From: CAYOXX01 sp964408025
GTDB taxonomy: Bacteria > Acidobacteriota > DATKUA01
Reading direction: 5' to 3'
Assembly (NCBI GenBank): GCA_964408025.1
Contig: CAYOXX010000004.1
Coordinates: 1-64,000 of the forward strand
Length of the DNA: 64,000 nucleotides
Made by a program: the position numbers and the translations under genes. The notes beneath the pieces were generated by a model. The model was not told where the DNA came from, made no database searches, and saw only the letters and a list, made by a program, of their open reading frames with translations. Position 1 is the stretch's first letter; every line of letters starts with the position of its first letter. Of this stretch, positions 47,133 to 55,656 are shown piece after piece.

Positions 47133-48442
47133 GCGCCAAGTCGCAGATTGCCACGCTGCTCGGCAAGGAGCTCACTAGGCTGCTCTTCAACCCGATTGTG
47201 GTCATCACGCTGGTGACCTTCCTGCTGGCGCTCTGCCTGGCCACCGTCCGCTCGGTCGACGCCTACAACTGGAACCTCGATCAATACAACTCGATCACCG
47301 GCCCCCAGCCCGAGGGCGAGGTTTCGAACTTCGGCACCAACGTGATGGTCGCGCCGCGACCGAACCACATCCTCGCCAGGGGCGTCAGCGACATCATGTC
47401 CCGTCCCGTGGGCGTCATGCGGCAGATCAGGGCCAGCTTCAACATGAAATACAGCGTCGGCCAGGAACGCCGGCAGACGGAGCTGATCTACTCCCTGGTA
47501 CCCGACGTCGACCCGATGATGGCCATGCGTTACCTGCTGGCCGTCCTCGCCCTGCTGTTCGCCTTCGACCAGGTCTGCGCCGAGCGCCAGCGGGGAACCC
47601 TGCAGCAGTCGCTCGCCAACCCGGTGCGCAGGCGGACGCTGCTGACGGCGAAGATCCTGGCCGGCCTCTTGGCCCTGGCAGTAGTCGTGGCGATGGCGGC
47701 CCTCCTGGTTTTCGCCACCCTCTGGGCGATGGAGACCTCCATCCCGACCGCGGAGCTCTGGCGAACCGGCGCCATCTTCGTCGCCGCCTTCCTTTACGGC
47801 GCTTCCTTCCTCGCCATCGGCATACTGGTCTCGGCTTCGGTGCGCACGGCTGGCGTATCGATACTCGTCTGCCTGGCGCTCTGGTGCCTGCTGGTGATCG
47901 TGGCGCCGGGGGCCATAAGCCAGCTGGCCGGGGCCCTCTCACCCACCCCGCCGGCGCACAGCATCTACATGACGAAACTCTCGATCGAGAGAAACATGAG
48001 GGGCAGCGAAGTCCAGGAAGGGACGCTCGAGTACCTGCGCGAGTTCAACCGGGAGAAGCTGGACGCGATCAGCAGGGAGGACGAGAACTTCCACAACCTG
48101 GTCATGCGGCAGGAGGCGCTGGCCCAGGGCATGGGACTGATCTCCCCCGCCATCGCCTTCGAGTCCGTCGCCACCGCCTTCGCCGGAACCGGCGTGGCCG
48201 AGGAACACGAGATGCTGCGCCAGCTCTACAGGCACTTCCGGGCGCTCGCCGAGGAGGACGCCTTCGAGGCCGAACTGGCGCAGCGGACGGAGCCTGACGA
48301 GCTGCCCGAGTTCGACTACCGGCCACTGCCGCCGGAGGCGCTCGTGCGCGGCTCTCTGGCCCAGTGGGGCGCCCTCGTAATCATCACCGTCATCCTCTTC
48401 GGCCTCGCCTACTGGCGGTTCAACCGCTACGACGTGCGCTAA
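47129..48442 (+). CDS. ABC-2 type permease, DUF3526-like (second of pair)
   Basis: 437 residues, homologous to the preceding permease. It starts LLGKELTRLLFNPIVVITLV, has a long extracytoplasmic loop, then LLFAFDQVCAERQRGTLQQS and the helix-rich C-terminal half ending AYWRFNRYDVR. GGAGG lies 11 bases before the ATG. The pair probably forms a heterodimeric membrane domain for an ABC-2 transporter; the usual DUF3526 loci also encode an ATPase, missing here. Confidence 0.85.
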   Translation: MSAKSQIATLLGKELTRLLFNPIVVITLVTFLLALCLATVRSVDAYNWNLDQYNSITGPQPEGEVSNFGTNVMVAPRPNHILARGVSDIMSRPVGVMRQIRASFNMKYSVGQERRQTELIYSLVPDVDPMMAMRYLLAVLALLFAFDQVCAERQRGTLQQSLANPVRRRTLLTAKILAGLLALAVVVAMAALLVFATLWAMETSIPTAELWRTGAIFVAAFLYGASFLAIGILVSASVRTAGVSILVCLALWCLLVIVAPGAISQLAGALSPTPPAHSIYMTKLSIERNMRGSEVQEGTLEYLREFNREKLDAISREDENFHNLVMRQEALAQGMGLISPAIAFESVATAFAGTGVAEEHEMLRQLYRHFRALAEEDAFEAELAQRTEPDELPEFDYRPLPPEALVRGSLAQWGALVIITVILFGLAYWRFNRYDVR

Positions 48443-48532
48443 TCCCCACAACTCTACACAGCACTCGACAAAACGCTCTCAAAGATGCGCCCTGGCGGGG
48501 CGGGTTGAGGGCTTCTGTTTGAAAGAGTTTGC

Positions 48533-48553
48533 GTGGGGCCTAAATGGCCCCAC
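48533..48553. repeat. Short hairpin repeat, copy 1 of 3
   Basis: GTGGGGCC-N5-GGCCCCAC followed by TACGAC. Close copies at 62984-63004 and 63034-63054 share the stem and the trailing CTAC. A second small repeat, CCATTGAACGTAGGCGCGGG with its partner CAGCCCGCGTGGCGTA, sits just after at 48581-48619. Probably non-coding intergenic repeats; a role in termination is possible. Confidence 0.6.
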
Positions 48554-48701
48554 CTACGACAAAGGATTCGTATGCTTGCGCCATTGAACGTAGGCGCGGG
48601 CATTCAGCCCGCGTGGCGTAGAGGAAGTATCGTGATTCTACTGTCCTGAACTGCTATTCTTATAAGGTCTCTCTAGGGTCCCCGAACGAAAGGCGGCGAA
48701 A

Positions 48702-49799
48702 ATGACCCGGCGGCAGCTAGTCATCCTGCTCTCCGCCCTGGCCGCGGCCGCGCTGCAGCTCCACTGCGCCCCCGCGGATACCCATCCCTTCGTGGTCGGC
48801 GTCCACCACCAGCAGGGCTGCTACTCCTTCACCCCCGGCGACTACCTCAGCGAGGGCTCCGACCGCGTCGCCGAGCTCGGCGCCCGCGCCATCGGCGTCT
48901 TCATGGGGCCGGAGTACGAGACCTACTACCCGGGCGTCGGCGGCGACGTCGGCAGCCTCGCCGAGCTGGCGCAGACCGACGCCTACCGCCGCCTCTTCGA
49001 CCGCTTCGAGGTAGTCTCGATCACCTGCTACGCCTTCGCCGGCGGCCTCGACACCCGGTGGCGCAACGGCATCGAGAGCTACGACCCGTTCGCCGAGTAC
49101 CGCGGCCTCCGCGCCCTGGCCGAGCACCTGCTGCGCCAGTACTCCGGCAGCGGCAAGGTATTCATCCTCAAGAACTGGGAGGGCGACTGGATGCTGCGCG
49201 GCGGCTACGACGTCGAGGCCGAGCCGACACCGGCTGCGCTGCGCGCCATGACCGCCTGGCTCGAGGCCCGCGTCGCCGCCGTGGTCGACGCCCGCGCCGC
49301 CGTCCCATCGGCCGAGAACGTCGGCGTCTACAGCGCCGTCGAGTTCAACCTCGTCGCCCAGGCCCAAGCCGACCGCGCCACCGTCCTCACACGCATCGTG
49401 CCAAGGCTGCGCGCCGACCTCTACTCCTACAGCGCCTGGGACTCGCTCACACAGATCGAGACGATCGGCGAGCGCCTCGACCTCATCGCCTCCCTGGCCC
49501 CCGACTCCGTGGACTTCGGCGACCGCAACGTCTTCGTCGGCGAGTTCGGCTGCCCCGACGACGTGCCGCTCAAGCTCGAGCGCGTGCGCATGATGCTCGG
49601 CGCTTTCCGCCGCTGGGGGGTTCCCTACTGCTTCTACTGGCAGATATTCGACAACGAGTGCGACGCCCGCGCCCTCCACCCCGCCGCCGATGCCGAGCGC
49701 GCCGCGCTGCGCTGCCGCGGCTACGGCCTGATCGACCAGAACGGCCGCACAACGCCCGAGTGGGAATTCTTCAGGCAAGACGTTTTCACGGAACGGTAG
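48702..49799 (+). CDS. Secreted lipoprotein-like protein, possible GH-A type glycoside hydrolase
   Basis: 365 residues. A signal segment (LVILLSALAAAALQLHCAPA) may be a lipoprotein signal, with Cys following LQLH. The body resembles a TIM-barrel hydrolase: ILKNWEGDWM (candidate acid/base Glu) and NVFVGEFGCPDD (candidate nucleophile Glu near the end of a strand), with CFYWQIFDNE later. This spacing of two carboxylates on strands recalls clan GH-A enzymes, but no family is certain. It could act on the secreted glycan. The next 350 bases are repeat-filled. Confidence 0.55.
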   Translation: MTRRQLVILLSALAAAALQLHCAPADTHPFVVGVHHQQGCYSFTPGDYLSEGSDRVAELGARAIGVFMGPEYETYYPGVGGDVGSLAELAQTDAYRRLFDRFEVVSITCYAFAGGLDTRWRNGIESYDPFAEYRGLRALAEHLLRQYSGSGKVFILKNWEGDWMLRGGYDVEAEPTPAALRAMTAWLEARVAAVVDARAAVPSAENVGVYSAVEFNLVAQAQADRATVLTRIVPRLRADLYSYSAWDSLTQIETIGERLDLIASLAPDSVDFGDRNVFVGEFGCPDDVPLKLERVRMMLGAFRRWGVPYCFYWQIFDNECDARALHPAADAERAALRCRGYGLIDQNGRTTPEWEFFRQDVFTER

Positions 49800-49828
49800 C
49801 GGCTATCCGCCGCGTACCGCGGCCCTCT

Positions 49829-50156
49829 TTTTCACCACAGAGACCACAGAGGAAGCGATTGTAGGGGAATCCTTAAGGGCTCCCGAACGAGGTGACGGCA
49901 GGTGTGTATTACCCGCGGGGGGCCTAAAGGCTCCCCCCTACGCCGAAGCGAGGCGCTAGGCACACGCCTGTAGGGGAGTCCTGAACTTGTCCGCAGCGGC
50001 GATGCCCCCCTTAAACACCCGGGGCGGCATAAAGGCCGCCCCTACAATCGGACGAGATAACCTATGAAATCATTGTAGGGGGGTAGGAACTTGTCCGCCG
50101 CGGCGGATGCCCCCCTCCTAGTTAGCGGTCAATATCCGGCGTACGAGCGGCGTGGA
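49829..50156. repeat. Cluster of intergenic repeats between genes
   Basis: This gene-free stretch is filled with repeats. TTCACCACAGAGACC... is joined to GTAGGGGAATCC..GGGCTCCCG at 49831-49885; the same joined unit recurs near 54139-54235 and 54255-54343. Further GTAGGGG-type modules and GGCATAAAGGCCGCC-type stems follow to 50156. The last ~100 bases before the next gene's stop are shared with the region after the second paralogue at 52044. Confidence 0.7.
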
Positions 50157-51659
50157 CTAGTAGCCGGGCAGCTTGGAGAAGTAGAAGCTGTGGTACTGTC
50201 CACTGCTCCCCTCGAGCCTGAAGAGGTTCAGGCTGCGCAGGGCGGGACCGAAAGCGCGCAGCAGCGGCCCGCCGCTCCATATTTTCCCCTTGTAGTTTGA
50301 CCCCGCCAGGCGGTCGACCTGGCCGCTGCCGGGGTCGAAGGAGTAGCAGTCGAGCTGCAGCTCCTGCCAGGTGCGGGAGCCGTGAAGCTCTCTATAATAC
50401 CCGGAACGCGAGTGGGTGATGAGGACGCGGCCGCCGTAGGTAAGCACAACATAGTTGGAGAAAAAACTGAAGGTTTCATAGGATAACCGGTCAGGAGTGC
50501 CCCAATACGGCCTGAACCAGGGGGCTGCCTTGAACTTGGCACGCTTCCCCATCCTCCCGCCTTCGGCGGAGATCTGCTGATAGAAGTAAGTGTAACTCTT
50601 TGAGTTGCTTCCTATATATGGGCCTTCAGCGGGCGCGGCATGGGTGTAAAGCAGGTAGAGAGGCTCGCCCCCCTGCGTCGGGCTCGGGGGCACGCTAACG
50701 CGCGGCAGGAACACCGGGCTGACGAATGTTGGGTAGTGGATATTCGTCCTGTCGTTGGCGATCTTGCGCATCCTCATATCGAAGGAGTTTCCACCTTGGT
50801 CCGGTGTCACCCGCAGGACGTGGACCTGGTAGCCGATCTGGTCCACATAGTCTCGCGGGTCGTAGGGCATCCGCTTCAGCAGCGTTACGACACCGGGAAC
50901 CATCCAGCTCTCGCCGTTCCAGGCCGGCCTGTAGGGGCGGAAGAGGCGGTAATTGCCGCCCTTCGGCAGCCTCACGTCGGCAGCGCCCGGCTCCTGCAGC
51001 ACGCCGGTCGAGGAGACCTCCATGAAGTAGGCCTCCCCCGCACGTCTCCCATAGAGGTCGTCGGAACTCTCATTTATGTTGGCGCCGGCGAACACGCCGA
51101 CCACGTCGCCGCGCACTCCCGCGGTGAGCCAGAGCATTTGGTAGTACATGTCCTCCGGAGCGTTTATCTCCAGCAGTGTCTCGAAGTCGGTGGTCAGCTT
51201 GCCGGATGCGTTGAACCTTGCCGCTGCGAAGCGGCCCACGTCGCTTACGCCCTCGGGGTAGTAGGCGATGAGCAGGAGCCCGTGATCGGGCGAGGGCGCC
51301 TGTTCGGCGAACCAGCAGGCGGCGGCCTGGCTTATCCTGCCTCCGGTCATCGTCAGCACGTCGGTCGCGGTGCCGACTTTGCCCTTGCTGTTGAGTGTGA
51401 AGGAGCGGAGCGTGTAGATGTCGAGCGACGGTGGCACATCCGTCTCCTCCATGTTCAAGGCGAAGACGACGCTGGAGTCGGCGCCCACCACTGCCCAGGC
51501 CAGCAACCGCACGTGGTGCTCGAAGCCCGTCACCTTGACCTTCTTGAGCTTATACTTCGCCGTCCCCGGCGCGGCCACGTCGTCCGCCGCCGCCGCACCC
51601 GCCAGCAGCGCCAGCGCTGCCATTACGCCCACAAAACTGCGGATAAGCTTGCTTTTCAT
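50157..51659 (-). CDS. Secreted protein of unknown function, paralogue 1
   Basis: 500 residues. The signal peptide SFVGVMAALALLAGAAAADD is clear. The rest has no motif I can name: it is a beta-rich protein with recurrent W/Y/F-rich segments, such as RPYRPAWNGESWMVPGVV and EAYFMEVSSTGVLQEPG, and patterns that recall a propeller-like repeat. It is about 60-70% identical by eye to the gene at 52044. The ATG at 51659 has GGGG upstream; an extended frame to 51734 adds unconserved residues. The duplicated unit includes ~100 bases on either side. Confidence 0.7.
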   Translation of the reverse strand: MKSKLIRSFVGVMAALALLAGAAAADDVAAPGTAKYKLKKVKVTGFEHHVRLLAWAVVGADSSVVFALNMEETDVPPSLDIYTLRSFTLNSKGKVGTATDVLTMTGGRISQAAACWFAEQAPSPDHGLLLIAYYPEGVSDVGRFAAARFNASGKLTTDFETLLEINAPEDMYYQMLWLTAGVRGDVVGVFAGANINESSDDLYGRRAGEAYFMEVSSTGVLQEPGAADVRLPKGGNYRLFRPYRPAWNGESWMVPGVVTLLKRMPYDPRDYVDQIGYQVHVLRVTPDQGGNSFDMRMRKIANDRTNIHYPTFVSPVFLPRVSVPPSPTQGGEPLYLLYTHAAPAEGPYIGSNSKSYTYFYQQISAEGGRMGKRAKFKAAPWFRPYWGTPDRLSYETFSFFSNYVVLTYGGRVLITHSRSGYYRELHGSRTWQELQLDCYSFDPGSGQVDRLAGSNYKGKIWSGGPLLRAFGPALRSLNLFRLEGSSGQYHSFYFSKLPGY

Positions 51660-52043
51660 GGCGAATTCCCCACTAGCCTGATAAAACTCGTTGAATATAG
51701 TCAGCAATGTAGCCGTTGTTAGACGCGATGGCAAGCGTGAGCAGGCACTTAATTACACAAGTTTATTGCTAAGTCGCCCCGCCTAGAGTGTTGTGAGTCA
51801 AGCAAGCTCTACCTGTAGGGGAGTCCTTAAGGGCTCCCGTCTCCAAGTCATTGTAAGGGAGTCCTGCACTTGTCCCACAAAGCTTCAGCGTAGTCGGAGG
51901 CGGATGGTCCCCTTGAACACTCCGGGCTGCATAAAGGCCGCCCCTACAATCTGACGAGATAACCTGTAAAGTCATTGTGAGGGGGGTCGTATATGCCCCC
52001 CTCTGAGTCAGCTGGTCAACATCCGGCGCGCGGGCGGTGTGGT
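51660..52043. repeat. Promoter-side spacer and repeats between paralogues
   Basis: The bases just upstream of paralogue 1 resemble those upstream of paralogue 2 (CAAGCGTGAGCA...GCAC motif, then GTCGCCCC). From about 51812 there is a repeat cluster: GTAGGGGAGTCC..GGGCTCCCG, a GTAAGGGAGTCC variant, and GGCATAAAGGCC-like stems. The tail shares CCGGCG...GGCGGTGTGG-type sequence with that before the stop of paralogue 1. Confidence 0.6.
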
Positions 52044-53582
52044 CTAGTAGACGGGCAACTTGGAGAAATAGAAGCTGTGGTATTGTCCATTGCTCCCCTC
52101 GAGCCTGAAGAGGCTAAGGCTGCGCAGGAGGTAAGGGTAGGGGTAGCCGAAGGGGCGGATCAGCGGCCCGCCGCTCCACACCTTTCCCTTGTAGTTTGCC
52201 CCCGCCAGGCTATTGACCTGGCCGGTGCTGAGATTGAAGGAGTAGCAGTCCAGCTGTAGCTCCTGCCAGGTGCGGGATCCGCCGCTGAGCTCGGTATAGT
52301 AAGCGGAGCGCGAGTGGGTGAGGAGGGCGCAGCCGCAGTAGGTAAGCACAAGATAACTGGAGAAAAAACTGAAGGTTTCTCTGGATTTGCGGTTGGGAGT
52401 GCCTAAATACGGCCTGAACCAGGGGGTTGCGTTGAACTTACTACGCTCTCCGATCCTTTCGCCTTCGGCGGAGATATGCTGATAGAAGTAGGTGTATCTC
52501 TTTGAGTGGGGACCTACAAGCGGGCCGTTTGCGGGTGCGGCATGGGTATAAAGCAGGTTGAGCGGCTCGCCTTCCTGCACCGGGCTCTCGGTCATGGGAG
52601 TGTGCGGCAGGTACGGCAGGAACACCAGGCTGACGTATGTCGGCCAGGGGACATTCGTCCTGTCGCTGGCGATCTTGTGCATCTCCATATCGAAGGAGTC
52701 CCCGGCCTGGTTCGGTGTCACCCTTAGGACGTGGATCTGGTAGCCGATCTCGTCCACCCAGTCTGGGCGTTCCCAGGGCACCCGCTTCAGCAGCGTTACG
52801 ACACCGGGAACCATCCAGCTCTCGCCGTTCCAGGCCGGTCCGTAGGGGCGGAAGAGGCGGAAATCGCCGTCCCTCGGCAGCCTCACGTCGGCAACGCCCG
52901 GCGTCCGCAGCACGCCGGTCGAGGATAACTCCATGAAGTAGGCCTCACTTGCGCGACTGCCCCACAAGTCGTCGTAGTCCATCTCTAATATATCGGCGCC
53001 GGCGAACACGCCGACCACGTCACCGCGCACTCCCGCGCTGAGCCAGAGGTCTTGAAAGACCATGTCCTCCGGAGCGCTTATCTCCAGCAGTGTCTCGAAG
53101 TCGGTGGTCAGCTCGCCGGATGCGTCGAAGCTTGCCGCCGCGAAGCGGCCCACGCTTCTTTCATCGTCTAAGCCTTCGGGGTGGTAGGCTATGAGCAGGA
53201 GCCCGTGCGCGGTCGAGGGCGTCGACTGGTCGTCGAACCAGAAGGCGGCTGCCTGGCATACCCTGCCTCCGTCCATCATCAGCAGGTCGTTCGAGGTGCC
53301 GACCTTGCCCCTGCTGTTGAGGGTGAAGGAGCGGAACGTGACGATGTCGGGCGCCGTCGACCTCAACGGCTTCTCAGTGTCCAAGGCGAAGACAACGCTG
53401 GAGTCGCCCACACCTGCCCAGGCCAGCAATTGCACCTGGTGCTCGAAGCCCGTAACCTTGACCTTCTTGATCCTATAGTTCGCAGTCCCTGATGCGGTCA
53501 CGTCGTCCGCCGCCGCCGCACCAGCCAGCAGCGTCAACGCTGTTAATAAGCCAATAAAACTGCGGATAAATTTACTTTTCAT
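52044..53582 (-). CDS. Secreted protein of unknown function, paralogue 2
   Basis: 512 residues, close homologue of the gene at 50157 over its whole length: the signal peptide SFIGLLTALTLLAGAAAADD, then YRIKKVKVTGFEHQVQLLAW, RPYGPAWNGESWMVPGVV and the final SNGQYHSFYFSKLPVY. Both encode a conserved start MKSK and the same C-terminus. GAGAGGGATTCC precedes the ATG. Because genes and flanks are both duplicated, this is a recent tandem duplication. Function unknown; likely extracellular or periplasmic. Confidence 0.7.
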   Translation of the reverse strand: MKSKFIRSFIGLLTALTLLAGAAAADDVTASGTANYRIKKVKVTGFEHQVQLLAWAGVGDSSVVFALDTEKPLRSTAPDIVTFRSFTLNSRGKVGTSNDLLMMDGGRVCQAAAFWFDDQSTPSTAHGLLLIAYHPEGLDDERSVGRFAAASFDASGELTTDFETLLEISAPEDMVFQDLWLSAGVRGDVVGVFAGADILEMDYDDLWGSRASEAYFMELSSTGVLRTPGVADVRLPRDGDFRLFRPYGPAWNGESWMVPGVVTLLKRVPWERPDWVDEIGYQIHVLRVTPNQAGDSFDMEMHKIASDRTNVPWPTYVSLVFLPYLPHTPMTESPVQEGEPLNLLYTHAAPANGPLVGPHSKRYTYFYQHISAEGERIGERSKFNATPWFRPYLGTPNRKSRETFSFFSSYLVLTYCGCALLTHSRSAYYTELSGGSRTWQELQLDCYSFNLSTGQVNSLAGANYKGKVWSGGPLIRPFGYPYPYLLRSLSLFRLEGSNGQYHSFYFSKLPVY

Positions 53583-54075
53583 TGCGGAATCCCTCTCTAG
53601 CCAAATAAAAAATCGTTAAACCAGCAACCTGGCGCCTGTTAGACTTGAATTCAAGCGTGAGCACGCGCCTCTACGTATTTGCAGATAAATCCATAGTCGC
53701 CCCCCCCAGAGGAAATCCAATTCATCCCCTCCAAGGAATTGGTAGAAAAGCAATTAAAAGCCTAATGATCAAGGCAAAGAGTCCGAGCCCAGGTTATTAG
53801 GCTCTATGCAACCATATTGCTTTTCAACCAGACTAAAACAGTAAGTAGCTTATTAGATATTAGGGAGGCTGGAAGTAACGGTGGTTACACCATGATTGAT
53901 ACTAATCTCTTGGCTATCCTGCGACACCGCATATTTATGTGGCCATGCGCGGGATTCATTTCAGGTCGTCCGCGAGGACGGCAGCCTGTAATGGGTGGGA
54001 TCCTGAGGGGGGCCTTTACTTGTCCACCGTCGCTGAAGCTTTGGCGGACTTGTCCGCCGTAGCTTTAGCGGAGGC
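53583..54075. other. Promoter-side spacer of paralogue 2, then gene-free
   Basis: The first ~165 bases resemble the upstream flank of paralogue 1 and a block at 54576-54660. The remainder (53750-54075) has no supported gene. A CCGTCGCTGAAGCTTTGG-type segment near 54030 recurs as short inverted modules. Confidence 0.4.
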
Positions 54076-54660
54076 GGATGCCCCCCTCTCTTCGCTGGCA
54101 GTCAATATCGGCAGAGGGAAGTAACCCACAGCTCCCGTTTTCACCACAGAGACCTCAGAGACCACAGAGGAAGCGATTGTAGGGGAGTCCTGAATTTATC
54201 CGCCTCTGGCGGAGGGCTCCCGTGCCATTGTAGGGGAGTCCTTAAGGGCTCCCGTTTTCACCACAGAGACTCGAAGACGCGCCGTGGTGGGCACAGAGAC
54301 CACAGAGGAAGCGATTGTAGGGGAGTCCTTTAGGGCTCCCGTTTGAAAATGAATCACTGTTTCGGGGGCGCTAAAGCACCCCCCTACACCAAGATTAGCG
54401 CATTATAAAAGCTTGTGTTGGCTTCTTAATCCGCCGTCCTCACCGCACACCTCGGCGCGCCCTGGCGGGGCGTATCGACGCTACCCCTGGTCGGCGTCCG
54501 CCGACCTCGGGTAGTCCTTCCTCGACCTGAACTCGATGATCCCCACCGGGCACACCGCCGCTCAACGCCCATCCCGCACGCACTTCTCCGTATCTACATA
54601 AAAACCAATCGCTGCTCCCTCCAGAGAAAATACAATTCAGCCCTTCCAAGGGATCGCCAG
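54076..54660 (-). pseudogene. Probable collapsed third copy of the secreted paralogue unit
   Basis: 54076-54116 matches the sequence found just downstream of paralogues 1 and 2 (GGATGCCCCCCTC, then GGCAGTCAATATCGGCAG). 54576-54660 matches the upstream flank of paralogue 2 at 53661-53747 (GCACGC, CGTAT, CCAGAG.AAAT.CAATTCA, CTTCCAAGG). The order is right for the same leftward unit, but no coding region lies between; 54117-54575 holds only repeats, including two TTCACCACAGAGACC units and several GTAGGGGAGTCC..GGGCTCCCG modules. I infer a third unit whose gene was lost. Confidence 0.45.
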
Positions 54661-54728
54661 AATTGCACTCAAAAGGTGCAAATGCACGGTGGAGCGTAGA
54701 CATGTAGCGGCAACTGTAACGACGACCT

Positions 54729-54893
54729 GTAGCGGCGGCTGTAGCGGCGACTTTTAAGTCGCCTACTCCCGCCGCCGGCGGGAGCAATTCATCGCGCAGT
54801 GGCGCGATTAGTCGAGCTGAAGCTCGACGCTACCTGCCGCTCCTTTCCTGTAGCGGACACCTTTAGGTGGCCTGGTCGGCCTAAAGGCCGACA
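54729..54893. repeat. Left flanking repeat modules of the restriction island
   Basis: Three modules in the order C (GTAGCGGCGGCTGTAGCGG), A (TCATCGCGCAGTGGCGCGAT, then TAGTCGAGCT, 54789-54818) and B (CACCTTTAGGTGGCCT, GTCGGCCTAAAGGCCGAC, 54850-54891). The same modules occur after the restriction gene at 59905-60074 but in the order C, B, A. B is palindromic. Confidence 0.6.
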
Positions 54894-54898
54894 AATAA

Positions 54899-55189
54899 TT
54901 ATGCAAACACTCCGTCCAGATTCTTAGCGGACTTCAGCCTTTCATAAGTCGTGTAGCGCAAGTTCTGCGGAGCCCTGACTTTCCCGCCTTTGATCATTTT
55001 AATCGGCTTTATCTCCTTGGCCGGCTCGGCGAAGTAGATAATCACCTTGCCCGAGTCTTTGTATGGCTCGATGCTCTTTACGGGAGCGACATGAGTGATC
55101 GCCGAAATCGGGGCTACCTGGTACGAGGCTATATACTTGATCTGTTCGATCATACTGGCGTGAATGCGTACCTTGTACCAGCAACACAA
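54899..55189 (-). CDS. C-terminal-like fragment, EVE/PUA-type small domain protein
   Basis: Frame of up to 96 residues beginning at a TTG (55189) just after a stop, with an internal ATG at 55153. It reads WYKVRIHASMIEQIKYIASY, QVAPISAITHVAPVKSI and PYKDSGKVIIYFAEPAKEIK, which resembles the C-terminal domain of nuclease-type proteins found beside restriction genes; it could be PUA/EVE-like. A true start is doubtful because the domain seems to begin inside the frame, so this is probably the remnant of a longer gene. AT-rich, same strand as the rest of the island. Confidence 0.45.
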   Translation of the reverse strand: MCCWYKVRIHASMIEQIKYIASYQVAPISAITHVAPVKSIEPYKDSGKVIIYFAEPAKEIKPIKMIKGGKVRAPQNLRYTTYERLKSAKNLDGVFA

Positions 55190-55233
55190 GTCATGGGTCT
55201 ACATTGATCATTCTCTATCGACATTTTCTATAA

Positions 55234-55395
55234 TTACTTTTTGCTTTTCATTTTCTTGCACTCCTCACACAACGGTAAATTCCCCGTGCCAGTTTTTCTA
55301 TATTTTCTTTCTATGTTATTTCCTTTTGTGCAGTCACCATAAATATGATGCACAGTACCGTGTTTAGAGTAATAAGAATTTACTTTTCTTGGCAT
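55234..55395 (-). CDS. Small conserved Cys/His-rich protein
   Basis: 53 residues. The ATG at 55395 has AAGGAG six bases upstream, an excellent RBS, so the gene is convincing despite its size. It reads VHHIYGDCTKGNNIERKY, then GTGNLPLCEECKKMKSKK: a His-Cys and Cys-Cys set (HH...C, CEEC) suggesting zinc binding. From memory, small proteins with the 'CTxGNNIExK...GTGxxPLCxxC' pattern occur in several uncultured bacteria, but I cannot verify it. Function unknown. Confidence 0.6.
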   Translation of the reverse strand: MPRKVNSYYSKHGTVHHIYGDCTKGNNIERKYRKTGTGNLPLCEECKKMKSKK

Positions 55396-55492
55396 TTCAC
55401 ACTCCTTGATATCAATCAACAACAGATTCAACAGTTATACTACCCACTATTTAGCGGTGCCCGGGGATGAGGTCCCTATTCATAGTAATACC

Positions 55493-55621
55493 TCATTTTG
55501 GCTTGTGCCGCCTATGCGGACGGACTCTCGTACCGTCTTGTCGAGTATGACCTCTGACAGGTACTGTCATTGGTCCTCGACGTGGCGGCTTCTCAGAACA
55601 TCTGTTCTTCGATTTTGCCAT
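55493..55621 (-). CDS. Small basic protein inside inverted-repeat module
   Basis: 42 residues, too short for usual gene calling. The ATG at 55621 is preceded by AAGGAGG at a 10-base spacing. The protein is highly basic (Arg/Lys/His about 40%) and ends GHTRQDGTRVRPHRRHKPK, which matches a pattern I recall from small bacterial proteins ('GYxRxDGTxVxxHxR'); this recollection is unverified. Its stop codon sits within a 7-base-stem hairpin. The role may be nucleic-acid binding, inferred only from charge. Confidence 0.6.
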   Translation of the reverse strand: MAKSKNRCSEKPPRRGPMTVPVRGHTRQDGTRVRPHRRHKPK

Positions 55622-55628
55622 AAAATAG

Positions 55629-55656
55629 CACCTCCTTTCTAGGTGATAGCTTCACC
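55629..55656 (-). promoter_or_regulatory. Two alternative hairpins at the Shine-Dalgarno site
   Basis: On the leftward strand, GGTGA and TCACC (55656-55652 with 55646-55642) form one hairpin, and CACCT and AGGTG (55645-55641 with 55633-55629) form another that covers the last bases of the AGGAGG site of the small basic gene. Both use bases 55642-55645, so they exclude each other. This is the layout of a translational switch, but stability was not computed. Confidence 0.4.

Noticed and set aside
49800..50156. CRISPR array
   Set aside because: Repeats are irregularly spaced, palindromic and of several kinds; there are no uniform spacers and no cas genes.
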